Below, piece after piece: positions 9,037 to 18,508 of a stretch of 64,000 bases of DNA. Position 1 is the first letter of the stretch, and the number at the start of each line of letters is the position of its first letter. Both the position numbers and the translations under genes were made by a program. The DNA is from Methylotenera versatilis 79 (GTDB lineage Bacteria; Pseudomonadota; Gammaproteobacteria; Burkholderiales; Methylophilaceae): assembly GCF_000384375.1 (NCBI RefSeq), contig NZ_ARVX01000001.1, positions 1,736,001 through 1,800,000 on the forward strand. Reading direction: 5' to 3'. Below the pieces are notes generated by a model. That model worked only from the letters and a program-made list of their open reading frames with translations. It searched no databases and was not told where the DNA came from.

Positions 9037-9534
9037 TTAACTAGTTTTAGGTGTTAACTTTTGCATCACACAATCTTCAGATCCATCATTGCCCGTATTA
9101 TTGGCGCCTGAAGTATTAGTAATCTGCTTAGATTCGTAATAATGATTGATATAGCTGTAACGCTTGTTTTTAAGCTGTTTTAGCTGCGCGATACCAGTGC
9201 TAAAAATGATGGCGTTGCCATCGACGATTTCAATGGTTAACGCCATGTTATTACCATTGACGATGGCTTGACCACCGTAAGTCGTTGCGTTTTCTGTTTC
9301 TATGGTTAAATCATATCGACCTAATTTGCCATGGCTATGCGATTTGTTCATTAAGAAAGTGACTAACAGTTTATAGCTGCCTATTTTTGCATTGTTTCCC
9401 GTGCATGAGTAGACTCCACTATAATCTGTTCCAGTGAATTTTGCGGCTGTGGCTGGTTTTGCAGCAATGGCATTTGTTGTACATAAGACATTAGTTGTGG
9501 CGGCGAAAAGCAGTGTGAAGAGTATTTTTTTCAT
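9037..9534 (-). CDS. Hypothetical secreted protein
   Basis: A 165-residue protein I do not recognise. Residues 1-25 form a typical signal peptide (MKKILFTLLFAATTN... ending NAIAA), so a periplasmic or secreted location is likely. The mature part has one cysteine near its start (YSCTG) and one near its end (EDCVM), which could form a single disulfide. In between is a beta-rich pattern with tyrosines and threonines. It is divergent from the glucan synthase gene at 9726 with about 190 bases between them, so they could share a control region, but no operator is obvious. Confidence 0.65.
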   Translation of the reverse strand: MKKILFTLLFAATTNVLCTTNAIAAKPATAAKFTGTDYSGVYSCTGNNAKIGSYKLLVTFLMNKSHSHGKLGRYDLTIETENATTYGGQAIVNGNNMALTIEIVDGNAIIFSTGIAQLKQLKNKRYSYINHYYESKQITNTSGANNTGNDGSEDCVMQKLTPKTS

Positions 9535-9725
9535 ATTAAATGATCAGTGTTAAGCGGTTTAGATTGTAACTTGATGCTGACGATTTTAGAAATAACTATT
9601 GAATTTAGTTTGAATCTATTTTGTTTTAAACACACTTACTTCTTTAGATCTGAATTTTTTTACTTTAAAAATAGCGTTAACTAGCGTCTGTATTCTACTA
9701 ATCATTTTGAAAAAGCATGGATTGA

Positions 9726-12329
9726 ATGAATTTTTTTAACAAACGTATTTTTACCCCATTATTGTTCACGCTGATTGTTGCAGCTATTCATTTTGGCGCT
9801 TGGGCATTATTTAATCGCACAATAACCTTAATTAATGCGCCGCAAGTTGTGAATGGATTTGCTTATAGTGGCTTCCAACAAGGTCAAAGTCCATTAGAAA
9901 AAAACTATCCTAGCACGGCCGAATTATTGGCAGATTTAAAGCTACTTAAGTCGTTAACTAATCATATTCGTATCTATGGCGCACTAGAGAATAGTGAAGT
10001 GACGCCGCTTGCGTCTAGTTTAGGATTTAAAATTTCCGCAGGTGCTTGGCTGGGTGCCGATAGAAATGCCAATGCGCGCGAGATTAGTGCATTAAAAGCG
10101 CAAATCAGAACTTATTCTAATATTGAACGTGCAATAGTTGGCAATGAGGTTTTATTGCGTAAAGACATGACTAATCAAGCATTGTTTGATTACCTTGACG
10201 ATGTACGCGAAACCACTGATTTGCCGATTTCTACCGCGGAACCGTGGCATGTTTGGTTAAAAAATCCAGATTTAGTTAAGCATGTCGATTACATTGCGGT
10301 TCACTTATTGCCTTATCACGAAGGTTTGAATGTAGAGCAGGCAGTTGATTATTCTTTATTGAAATATCAAGAGTTGATGACCGCTTTTCCCAGAAAAAAA
10401 ATCGTGATTACAGAGATTGGCTGGCCTAGCGAAGGCCCAGCAATTGGTTCTTCGGTCGCTTCAAAAATCAATCAGGCGCATTTTGTACGCGAGTTTATCG
10501 CCAAAACTGCCTACAAAAATTACGACTACTATTTGATGGAAGCATTTGACCAACCGTGGAAGAAAAATCTGGAAGGCTGGGCGGGCGCTTATTGGGGGAT
10601 GTTCAGTGCAGACCGTACGCTTAAATACTCATTACAAGGTGCAGTGCCTAAAGATGTGCGTTGGATAACCAAAGCCACTTGGGCGACATTGATCGCTTTT
10701 TTCCCAATTTTATTTATTGCTTATCGATTTAGAAATTGGGGATTGGGCGGAAGAATCTCAATGGCAGTTTTATTGCAAGCCTGTGTGACTATTTTAGTCA
10801 TCGCCTGGAATCTGCCAGGGGATTATTACTATACGTTGACGGACTTTAATATATTGATCGCGTTGATCATGGGCATGTTTATGACCTCCGCCGTATTAAT
10901 GATTTATGGCGTAGAGTTTAGCGAGGTGATGTTTAAAAAACGTGGTTGGAAAATCTATAGCCGCGCCAAGCCGTTAAGCAGTGATGAAGAGTTATTTGTT
11001 TCGATTCATCTGGCTTGCTACAACGAGCCGCCAGAGATGGTGATTCAAACCATTGAAAGTTTACTGAAATTAAACTACACAAAATTCGAAGTTATCGTTG
11101 TCGATAACAATACCAAAGACGAAGCTAAGTGGAGGCCAATTGAGCAATATATGGCCACCATGCCAAGCAATTTCCATTTTTACCATTTGCCAACATGGCC
11201 AGGTTTTAAAGCCGGTGCGCTCAATTTTGCGTTGAGCAAAACAAATCCTGCCGCAGAAGTAGTTGGTGTGGTGGATGCCGATTATGTCGTCACAACCGAT
11301 TGGCTATCAGACTTAGTGCCGCATTTTAAAGAAACGGGTGTTGCCGTTGTGCAGGCGCCACAAGCGCACAGAGAATGGGAAAACAACTTTTTCCGTCGCA
11401 TGAGCAATTGGGAGTTTGAAGGATTTTTCCGTATAGGCATGCATCATCGGCACGAACGTAATGCGCTCATTCAACACGGTACGATGACGTTAATACGCCA
11501 TGAGGCTTTAGTAAAAAGTGGTTCGTGGTCTGAATGGTGTATTTGTGAGGACACAGAATTAGGTTTAAGGCTGCTGGAAGATGGATATGAGTTGCGCTAT
11601 GTAGATGACACCTTTGGCCGTGGTTTAACACCATCTGATTTTAAAGCGCTTAAATCACAACGCTCAAGATGGGCATTTGGTGCGATGCAGATTTTAAAAC
11701 ATCATATGCCAAAATTACTGGGAAAATCGACATTAACTTTTGGGCAGCGTTACCACTTTTTAACCGGATGGTTCAGCTGGTTGGGTGATGCATTACAGCT
11801 GATTTTTACCATTGGTTCTATTGGTTGGAGTGTCGCGATGATTGCTTTTCCTAAAGAATTCTCATTGCCAGTGAGTATTATGATTGCGCCAATTGTGTGC
11901 TTTTTGTTTATTAAAGCGGCGCTTGGCCCAATCTTGTATCGCAAAACCATGAGCTGCAAATGGAGGGATATTTTTGGCGCATCACTCGCAAGTTTAGGTT
12001 TATCTCATGCCATCGCGCGCGGCATTATCGCGGGTATTATTCAAAAAAATGGCGTATTTAAAGTGACATCCAAAGGCAAAGTTAACACTAAAAAACTATC
12101 CGTTTTAAACCCGATTATGGAAGAAGTCTTTTTGTTATCAGCCTTGGTGATTTCTGCAGTTGCGATGATTGTAACAAGAGGCATACAAAACCTTGATGCT
12201 CAACTGTGGGTAGCGTTATTGGCTTTACAATCGTTGCCTTACTTTAGCGCGCTTGCTTGTCAGATTCTGGCGCAAACGACGGAGAAAGAGAGTTCAGACG
12301 TTCAAGATAAGGCTATATTAAACGTTTGA
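9726..12329 (+). CDS. GH17-GT2 fusion beta-glucan synthase (NdvB-like)
   Basis: An 867-residue inner-membrane enzyme that should build and remodel a beta-(1,3)-type glucan. Residues 10-30 are a membrane anchor. A periplasmic GH17 (beta-1,3-glucanase/transglucosidase) domain covers about 38-305, with the probable acid/base Glu141 (VGNE) and nucleophile Glu230 (ITEIGWPSEG). Several membrane helices follow (about 310-395), then a cytoplasmic family-2 processive glycosyltransferase (about 420-680). That domain shows the NEP start motif, a DAD metal site (VVDADYVV), a CEDTE motif and QRSRW, the family's Q.xRW signature. C-terminal helices run from about 700. The same domain order is known in Pseudomonas NdvB, linked to cyclic or periplasmic glucans. 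The exact linkage made here cannot be read from sequence. Confidence 0.88.
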   Translation: MNFFNKRIFTPLLFTLIVAAIHFGAWALFNRTITLINAPQVVNGFAYSGFQQGQSPLEKNYPSTAELLADLKLLKSLTNHIRIYGALENSEVTPLASSLGFKISAGAWLGADRNANAREISALKAQIRTYSNIERAIVGNEVLLRKDMTNQALFDYLDDVRETTDLPISTAEPWHVWLKNPDLVKHVDYIAVHLLPYHEGLNVEQAVDYSLLKYQELMTAFPRKKIVITEIGWPSEGPAIGSSVASKINQAHFVREFIAKTAYKNYDYYLMEAFDQPWKKNLEGWAGAYWGMFSADRTLKYSLQGAVPKDVRWITKATWATLIAFFPILFIAYRFRNWGLGGRISMAVLLQACVTILVIAWNLPGDYYYTLTDFNILIALIMGMFMTSAVLMIYGVEFSEVMFKKRGWKIYSRAKPLSSDEELFVSIHLACYNEPPEMVIQTIESLLKLNYTKFEVIVVDNNTKDEAKWRPIEQYMATMPSNFHFYHLPTWPGFKAGALNFALSKTNPAAEVVGVVDADYVVTTDWLSDLVPHFKETGVAVVQAPQAHREWENNFFRRMSNWEFEGFFRIGMHHRHERNALIQHGTMTLIRHEALVKSGSWSEWCICEDTELGLRLLEDGYELRYVDDTFGRGLTPSDFKALKSQRSRWAFGAMQILKHHMPKLLGKSTLTFGQRYHFLTGWFSWLGDALQLIFTIGSIGWSVAMIAFPKEFSLPVSIMIAPIVCFLFIKAALGPILYRKTMSCKWRDIFGASLASLGLSHAIARGIIAGIIQKNGVFKVTSKGKVNTKKLSVLNPIMEEVFLLSALVISAVAMIVTRGIQNLDAQLWVALLALQSLPYFSALACQILAQTTEKESSDVQDKAILNV

Positions 12330-12371
12330 TTTATTGGGGGTTGTAAGTGGTTAAGTCAGATAGGTACTGAG

Positions 12372-12410
12372 ATTTGCAGCTTTTAAAGCTGCAAATTTTA
12401 AGTTTTTTAT
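12372..12410. terminator. Bidirectional terminator between convergent genes
   Basis: A 12-bp inverted repeat, ATTTGCAGCTTT and its complement (12372-12396), is followed by T-rich sequence on the plus strand and A/T-rich sequence on the other side. It sits between the ends of the convergent glucan synthase and OpgB-like genes. Confidence 0.75.
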
Positions 12411-12436
12411 ATGGTTAACTAATATTTGCTAACTAG

Positions 12437-13978
12437 TTATTTGCTTAACTGGTTTTTTTCATGCCAGAGCGCTAGATATTTGTCTGAGTTATTCAATAAG
12501 TCTTCTTGCATATCTTCATAAACGGTTACAGGTGGCAACGGCGTATTTGCTGAGATAGCATCGAAACCTAAAGCGAGTTTGCCGCCTTGTACCTGAAATC
12601 CGATGAAGTCTAATATGGTCGGAAATAAATCAAAATGCAGAATATTTTCACGATTTTTAGTGATTGGTTTATCTGAGATAAACCGATTATAAATATAGCG
12701 TTTTTTAGTGCTATCTAACGCTTTATACATTGGATTATACATCGCAAGATGGTCGCCGATAATGACGACATTGGTATCTTTAAGATAGCCATTCGCCTTC
12801 ATAAACTTTATAAAATCAGACACTTGATTCGCAGTGCATTCCACAAGGCCCTTAAACTCTTTAACGCCAATACGTTTACAGTATGCTGAAAAATAACCAT
12901 CAGGTCCATGCGTGTCTATGGTGGTAAATGTGAGATTAAATGGCTGTGATTGCGCATGTAAGGCTTTGAGTTTTGCCTTAACCAAGACAAATAAATCGTC
13001 ATCATAAAGTCCCCAGAAATTCATTTGGTTGGCCGTTAGATTTTTTTTAAGCTCTTCTCTGCCATACACTTCGTCGTAATGATGATCTTGGAAAAACTTA
13101 CCTTTACCTGAGAATGTTAGCGCATCACCACCCATATAAACGTTGTGATAACCAGCATCGTGCAAAATATCACCCAAACAAACCGCATTGGGTAAAAAAG
13201 ATTTAATTTTTTCACCTTGGTCATTACCGCCGTACAAGCTGACATTTTTGAGCGGTAAACCGCATTGTGTTGCGGTGATGCCTGCAATCGTCCAATGTGT
13301 ACCCATTACTTGTTGATAATGGTTAAAACTAACACCTTTTATCTCATCTAAACTGTGAAGTAGATTTCTGCCGAATTTGGTTTTATCTTTATAAGTGTCC
13401 TCTAAAGATTCCACATAAATAAGCACTAAATTCTTAGGTTTTACGTTAGCTTTTACTGGCTCAATCTTAACTGTACTTGGATAAACATAATGTTTGCCAA
13501 AGTAATCCTGTCCAAATTGATTGTGCACGAATGCGCTGATTGAAAATTGAAAGGCAAAGTAGATTGAACAGGCAATTAGTGTATATACCGGTGCGCGATG
13601 ACTAATGAACCAATAAATGACTTTTAACCCATGCACATTGAAGATTTGCATGGGTTTTGCAAACCAATGTTTAGAGTTGTAAATCACATACATGGCAGTC
13701 GAATATTCAACAAACAGTAGCAACAAAGTAATACTTATCGGCAATGCTATGCAGGTCAGAATAAAGCTTCTGACAATGCCGACATCAGTCGTTACTAAGC
13801 CTTCCATGCCAAATTGCGCGTGATACAACACTTGCTCTAATGATGCTTGACCAAAGTTAGAAGTCACCCAATAAGCAATAGCCGCTAAAGTAAACCCCAG
13901 TAAATAGGTAAAAAACCGGATAGCAATTCTTAAATAGTGCCTTTGCTGGTTTTGGCTTTTTTGTTCACGAGAAAGCAT
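12437..13978 (-). CDS. OpgB/MdoB-like phosphoglycerol (or phosphoethanolamine) transferase
   Basis: A 513-residue inner-membrane protein of the sulfatase/alkaline phosphatase superfamily. The N-terminal part has several membrane helices (about 20-40, 70-92, 132-150); the periplasmic catalytic domain begins near residue 180. It resembles E. coli OpgB closely in order and wording: LVLIYVESLEDTY (metal Glu190), GTHWTIAG (catalytic threonine), TQCGLPL, CLGDIL, YGREELK, DTHGPDGY and GDHLAMYN. OpgB moves phosphoglycerol from phosphatidylglycerol to osmoregulated periplasmic glucans. Its position tail-to-tail with a glucan synthase fits a role in decorating that glucan. The exact group transferred is inference. 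It is shorter than E. coli OpgB, lacking the C-terminal extension. Confidence 0.82.
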   Translation of the reverse strand: MLSREQKSQNQQRHYLRIAIRFFTYLLGFTLAAIAYWVTSNFGQASLEQVLYHAQFGMEGLVTTDVGIVRSFILTCIALPISITLLLLFVEYSTAMYVIYNSKHWFAKPMQIFNVHGLKVIYWFISHRAPVYTLIACSIYFAFQFSISAFVHNQFGQDYFGKHYVYPSTVKIEPVKANVKPKNLVLIYVESLEDTYKDKTKFGRNLLHSLDEIKGVSFNHYQQVMGTHWTIAGITATQCGLPLKNVSLYGGNDQGEKIKSFLPNAVCLGDILHDAGYHNVYMGGDALTFSGKGKFFQDHHYDEVYGREELKKNLTANQMNFWGLYDDDLFVLVKAKLKALHAQSQPFNLTFTTIDTHGPDGYFSAYCKRIGVKEFKGLVECTANQVSDFIKFMKANGYLKDTNVVIIGDHLAMYNPMYKALDSTKKRYIYNRFISDKPITKNRENILHFDLFPTILDFIGFQVQGGKLALGFDAISANTPLPPVTVYEDMQEDLLNNSDKYLALWHEKNQLSK

Positions 13979-14024
13979 GTTTAATTGTAGTTATTAGAGA
14001 TTTGGTCAGATAAACTAAATCAAT

Positions 14025-15950
14025 TTACTTACTATCCAGCGTTTTGCTATCTAACGTTTCCCAGCGTGCTAACAGCTTTTCTAGTGAGCTTTCAATTTCG
14101 CTTAATCTCGCTTGCAGGGTTTTGACCAACGCTGCTTGCGTGACATACAGTTCGCCATCCGCGAGTTGCGTGTTGATGTTGCTTTGTTCAGTTTCCAGTT
14201 GCTCAATTTGCGCTGGAATGCCGTCTAGCTCTTGTTGTTCCTTAAAGCTTAATTTATTGGTCGGTTTACTTTGTTTGGTGCTGACAGTGTTTTGTTTATT
14301 GTTTGCTTTTGTCGCACTCGCTAAATCGGCTTTTTTATCGTCTAAACGCTGTTGTGTAAAGCGTTGCCAGTCATCATAACCGCCGCCAAACTCGGTCAAC
14401 ACCGCGTTGCCTTCAAACGCAATTACTTGTGTCACGGTGTTTTCTAAAAATGCGCGATCATGACTGACCAAGAATAGCGTACCAGCAAATTCTTGCAACA
14501 GACTTTCTAATAGTTCTAATGTATCGATATCCAAGTCGTTCGTTGGCTCATCTAGCACTAAAACATTGGCAGGGCGGGCAAATAGTCTTGCCAATAACAA
14601 ACGGTTACGTTCGCCACCAGAGAGTGATTTGACGGGTGAGCGTGAACGTTGTGGTGGAAACAAAAAGTCTTCCAAATAACTGATGACATGCTTACGTTCA
14701 TTGCCGATTTCGATAAAATCAGAACCTGGACTAATCGTGTCGGCCAGCGTTGCTTCTTCATCTAATTGTTCGCGCATCTGGTCGAAATACGCCACGTTGA
14801 TTTTTGTGCCGCGTTGAATATCGCCGCTGTCTGCTTCAATATCACCTAAGATTAATTTTAATAATGTCGTTTTTCCAATGCCGTTAGGGCCAAGCAAACC
14901 AATCTTGTCGCCACGTAAAATACGTGTGCTAAAACCGTTAATCAGCGTTCTGCCACCGTAGGCTTTGACGACGTTTTCTAGTTCAGCCACTAACTTACCA
15001 CTACGTTCGCCCGCATCCAGATTCAGTTTCACATTGCCTTGGCGTTCGCGTCTTGCAGCGCGGTCTAAACGTAACGCTTCTAATCTGCGTACGCGGCCTT
15101 CGTTACGTGTGCGGCGCGCTTTTATTCCTTGGCGAATCCACACTTCTTCTTGCGCTAAGAATTTATCGAATTTAGCCGCATGCGTTTCTTCCACCGCGAT
15201 TAATTCTTCTTTTTTAATTTGATATTGTGTGAAATTGCCGATAAAGTCGGTCAGTTTTCCACGGTCTAATTCCGTGATGCGCGTCGCTAAACGGTCTAAA
15301 AAGCGGCGATCATGGGTAATAAATAATACGCTGCCTTGAAAGCTTAATAGTAAATCTTCTAGCCATTCAATCGCTTCTAAATCCAAATGGTTGGTCGGTT
15401 CGTCCAATAATAAAACTTCTGGTTCGGCGACTAAAGCGCGGCCTAATGCCACTCGTTTGCGCCAGCCGCCAGATAGTGTAGAAACCAATGCATCTGCATC
15501 CAGTTTCAAACGACTTAACACCGTTTCAACCCGCGATTGTGCTGCCCAGCCATTTTGCGTATCTAAGTCATGTTGCAAAGCCTGCATCTTGGTCATCAGC
15601 GCATCAATATCTGCATCTGGCATGCCCATATCATGCGTAACCGCGTGATAGTCGATAATCGTTTGTTGCAGCGTGCCTAAACCTTCCGCCACTGCTTCAA
15701 ATACGGTGTGAGTCGTGTCCAACTCAGGTTCTTGTGGAACATAGACGACGCGCACATTCGGTGCACGCCAAACACTGCCTTCGTCTAATTTAATGGCGCC
15801 AGCGATGGCTTTTAATAAGCTGGATTTACCCGCGCCATTTCGGCCGATAAGACCAACGCGCTCTCCGGAATCTAACTGGAAATCTGCATGGTCGAGTAAT
15901 GGATGGTGCCCGTAAGCGAGGCTGGCTTGGTCTAAGGTGATATATGGCAT
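14025..15950 (-). CDS. uup: ABC-F ATPase Uup
   Basis: A soluble 641-residue protein with two ABC ATPase domains and no membrane segments, as in the ABC-F family that acts on ribosomes or nucleic acid. The first domain has Walker A GRNGAGKS (36-43), signature LSGGWRKRVALG and Walker B LLLDEPTNHLD. The second has GPNGIGKTT, LSGGERNRLLLARL and VLVLDEPTNDLD. The C-terminus (about 560-635) is a charged coiled coil, the Uup-type C-terminal domain linked to DNA or ribosome binding, which distinguishes it from EttA. The last residues contain a short duplication (LDSKTLDSK). Uup in E. coli affects transposon excision and ribosome assembly. Confidence 0.9.
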   Translation of the reverse strand: MPYITLDQASLAYGHHPLLDHADFQLDSGERVGLIGRNGAGKSSLLKAIAGAIKLDEGSVWRAPNVRVVYVPQEPELDTTHTVFEAVAEGLGTLQQTIIDYHAVTHDMGMPDADIDALMTKMQALQHDLDTQNGWAAQSRVETVLSRLKLDADALVSTLSGGWRKRVALGRALVAEPEVLLLDEPTNHLDLEAIEWLEDLLLSFQGSVLFITHDRRFLDRLATRITELDRGKLTDFIGNFTQYQIKKEELIAVEETHAAKFDKFLAQEEVWIRQGIKARRTRNEGRVRRLEALRLDRAARRERQGNVKLNLDAGERSGKLVAELENVVKAYGGRTLINGFSTRILRGDKIGLLGPNGIGKTTLLKLILGDIEADSGDIQRGTKINVAYFDQMREQLDEEATLADTISPGSDFIEIGNERKHVISYLEDFLFPPQRSRSPVKSLSGGERNRLLLARLFARPANVLVLDEPTNDLDIDTLELLESLLQEFAGTLFLVSHDRAFLENTVTQVIAFEGNAVLTEFGGGYDDWQRFTQQRLDDKKADLASATKANNKQNTVSTKQSKPTNKLSFKEQQELDGIPAQIEQLETEQSNINTQLADGELYVTQAALVKTLQARLSEIESSLEKLLARWETLDSKTLDSK

Positions 15951-16072
15951 AGCCGCTATTTTAACACGGCGGCAGAAATCTACGCCGTGTAAATATTGGG
16001 CCTATTTGAGTGTTAAGTCAGCGGTCAATTGGTTTGATAAGATTAATTTAATTGAGCTAATTTTGATTAACT

Positions 16073-18223
16073 TTATGGTTTTTGATTGAATTCAGCGTAA
16101 CTCTTATTGCATGGCGACTCATCTCCAGAACCCACATCTAAAAATGGCAAAATAGCCGCAGGCGGCGCGATAAAAGCTAACGCGATACTGCCCAACACGC
16201 GTGCAACAATCGGTGTTTTTTCAATTGAAACATCGGGATTTTTAAATGAGCCTTTCACATGAATCGGTGAACGTACGGTAAACGGCGACATATTTTTAGG
16301 TTTTGCCGCCATACGCAAATCCAGCGATTCTTTGGCGATATTCACATTACCATCAATCAGAATCAAGGTCACAGGCGTATCGACCAACGCGATTTTAGGC
16401 GTTGCGACACCATTTTTTGCGCTTAAATCCATTACTGCGCAGTTCATCGGTAGCGCATTATCTTTGGTGAGTAATATGCCCAATCCTTGCGCAATATCTA
16501 AACCAACGGCTTCTATAATCAGATGCGAAATCGTGCCTTTTTGCATAAAAATAGACACATCGCCATCTAGTGAACTCAACATTTCAGCGGTTGAATTACC
16601 GCGACCGGTCAGTTTGGTTTTGCCATTTAGCGTGCCGGTCACATAAGAAGGTGGCGTTTCTTTTTTGCCCTTTGCTGCGGCTTGTTTTTTTGGCTCGGTA
16701 GAAACAGTTAACCATTTTTCAACATCAATATCTTTCCAACGTAGATTGATATTCCAAGTCGGTGGCACAGCTTTAACAGAATTAAGCGCAGTTTTGGCGG
16801 TATCAGATTCAGTTTTAATAGTGCTTTCTTTACTTAACACATTTTTATCTACAATATTTGCTAAATGCGTATCAATGGAAATCATGCCAGAAATGCCTCC
16901 ATCCGCAGTGCGCGCGTCAATTTTTGAAAGTGATAGTTTGCCGCTATCCAACACTAAATCGGCTTTTAATGGCGAAATAGGGCGAGAGAATGCGTTACCT
17001 AAATCCACGTAAGCTAAGTTAACATCAATTTGCGCATCCATTTTATTCAATGAAGGTAAATCTAATGGACGATCTGGAATCACGCGATTCCCGGCTGGCG
17101 TTACAGCGACACCATCCGCGTTTTTGGTACCAAATGCAGGGGCTAAATCCGCCAGAAAAAAACGTTTTCCGCCTACATTGCCTTTTAATAATGGTCTTAC
17201 GGGTCCCGTATTATTAGTTTTGGGGTCATAAGTAAAATTTCCGTTTAAATCACTTTTGCCAACGTGTGCATTTACTGCTTTGGCAATCCACACTTTATCG
17301 TATTTTTCAATCATCGTACTCAACGTGAATTTATCAGTAGTCGGCAACACCACATTGACTAATTTGCCCAATACCGCGAGCGAAGGGCCTTTTACGGACA
17401 ACTTACCTTTTACATCATGCTTGCCAAATAAGTCGGAAACCGTGCCAGAAAAATCGGCGCGTAACCCGCCAAATTCCACCCAAGCAGTTGAGGCAATTGG
17501 CGCAGAATCTTTATCATGCGTGGCAATAGGCAAAAAGCCATCTGTAGTTAGTTTGCCTTTAATGGCTTTTTTGGTAAATTTCCCTTCAATCTCAATCGCT
17601 GATGCGACTAACTTACTGGAAGCGCCTTCATCGGTATTAAATTTTGTAGCCAAATCGATTTGATTTTGCGGGTCTACTATTTTTGCAGAGCCGTTTTGTA
17701 CGATTAAGGTTTCAATAATGGGAAAAGGGCTGTCTGGCTTATTCTCGTCGTCACTAAATTGCCAAGTAGAACTGCCATCTGGTTTGCGTAGTAATTGGGC
17801 ATCAATCTGATTGACGCGCAAAGACTTAATGCGTAATTGGTTGGTGTTTTTGAATTGGAGTAAATCGCTGTAGCGTAGATTTAATGCAATATTTTTGGTT
17901 TCAATAAAATGCGCGGCATCAAATGTTTTAGGGGCTGAGATATACAAACCACCTACATTTAATTGAACGCCGCCAATCAATTTAAGATGAAATGGCTCAT
18001 CAATTCTAACAGTGCGCTCCAATTGTTTACTGGCGAATTGCTCAACTGGCGTTCTTAAAAAAGGCCATCCCAACGCTTCACACACAGCAATTGCAATTAC
18101 AAATATGCTCAGTAATAACAACAATACTCTAATGAAACTGAATTTTTTCTTTGCGATATTTTCCTGCACAATAGTTGTGTCAGTTTGAGGGTTAATTGCT
18201 TCTGCTTGAGGTTCTTCGACCAT
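16073..18223 (-). CDS. AsmA family protein
   Basis: A 716-residue inner-membrane-anchored protein with a large periplasmic domain. The ATG at 18223 is preceded by AAAGG; a longer frame to 18352 begins with TTG and adds 43 basic residues before MVEEPQ, which looks unlikely. Residues 29-49 form the membrane anchor. An AsmA N-terminal domain follows, and the C-terminal half carries the typical features: TGTLNGKTKLTGRGNS, the block around FMQKGTISHLIIEAVGLD, and the end motif SPFTVRSPIHVKGSFKNPDVSIE. AsmA-like proteins are thought to influence lipid transport to, or assembly of, the outer membrane. Nothing adjacent narrows its role. Confidence 0.85.
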   Translation of the reverse strand: MVEEPQAEAINPQTDTTIVQENIAKKKFSFIRVLLLLLSIFVIAIAVCEALGWPFLRTPVEQFASKQLERTVRIDEPFHLKLIGGVQLNVGGLYISAPKTFDAAHFIETKNIALNLRYSDLLQFKNTNQLRIKSLRVNQIDAQLLRKPDGSSTWQFSDDENKPDSPFPIIETLIVQNGSAKIVDPQNQIDLATKFNTDEGASSKLVASAIEIEGKFTKKAIKGKLTTDGFLPIATHDKDSAPIASTAWVEFGGLRADFSGTVSDLFGKHDVKGKLSVKGPSLAVLGKLVNVVLPTTDKFTLSTMIEKYDKVWIAKAVNAHVGKSDLNGNFTYDPKTNNTGPVRPLLKGNVGGKRFFLADLAPAFGTKNADGVAVTPAGNRVIPDRPLDLPSLNKMDAQIDVNLAYVDLGNAFSRPISPLKADLVLDSGKLSLSKIDARTADGGISGMISIDTHLANIVDKNVLSKESTIKTESDTAKTALNSVKAVPPTWNINLRWKDIDVEKWLTVSTEPKKQAAAKGKKETPPSYVTGTLNGKTKLTGRGNSTAEMLSSLDGDVSIFMQKGTISHLIIEAVGLDIAQGLGILLTKDNALPMNCAVMDLSAKNGVATPKIALVDTPVTLILIDGNVNIAKESLDLRMAAKPKNMSPFTVRSPIHVKGSFKNPDVSIEKTPIVARVLGSIALAFIAPPAAILPFLDVGSGDESPCNKSYAEFNQKP

Positions 18224-18508
18224 ACTGAATACCTTTGCTATTCTTAGATTTTGATGCAATTTAATCGTTAACTTCGTCATAGTTAATTTCGCTAGTTTAA
18301 ATTTACTAGTGAAGGATTTATTCAAAGTTTTAAATGATGTGGGATTAACCAATTGATTTAAATCATCAGGAGAATATTAACTAGGGAAAATAATTGCAAT
18401 ATTAACGTGTAGTTATACTTAATTTATCGGTTTTGCGAAGCCGAAATTAAGATGATTTTTTTGTCAGAAAAAGCCTACAAAGCTGTTGGAAATTTATCAA
18501 ATATTACG

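Noticed and set aside
7708-9534. tRNA-flanked genomic island
   Set aside because: Two tRNA genes are present, but no integrase, no duplicated tRNA 3' end and no composition change was seen.
14558-14761. Short frames opposite and within uup, rep, czcA and hrpA
   Set aside because: All are alternative-frame shadows of genes with clear motifs and continuous frames.
18420-18465. Hairpin between rep and the AsmA gene
   Set aside because: The stem TCGGTTT/AAGCCGA has a T run only on the plus strand, whereas both flanking genes are on the minus strand, so it is not a convincing terminator for either.
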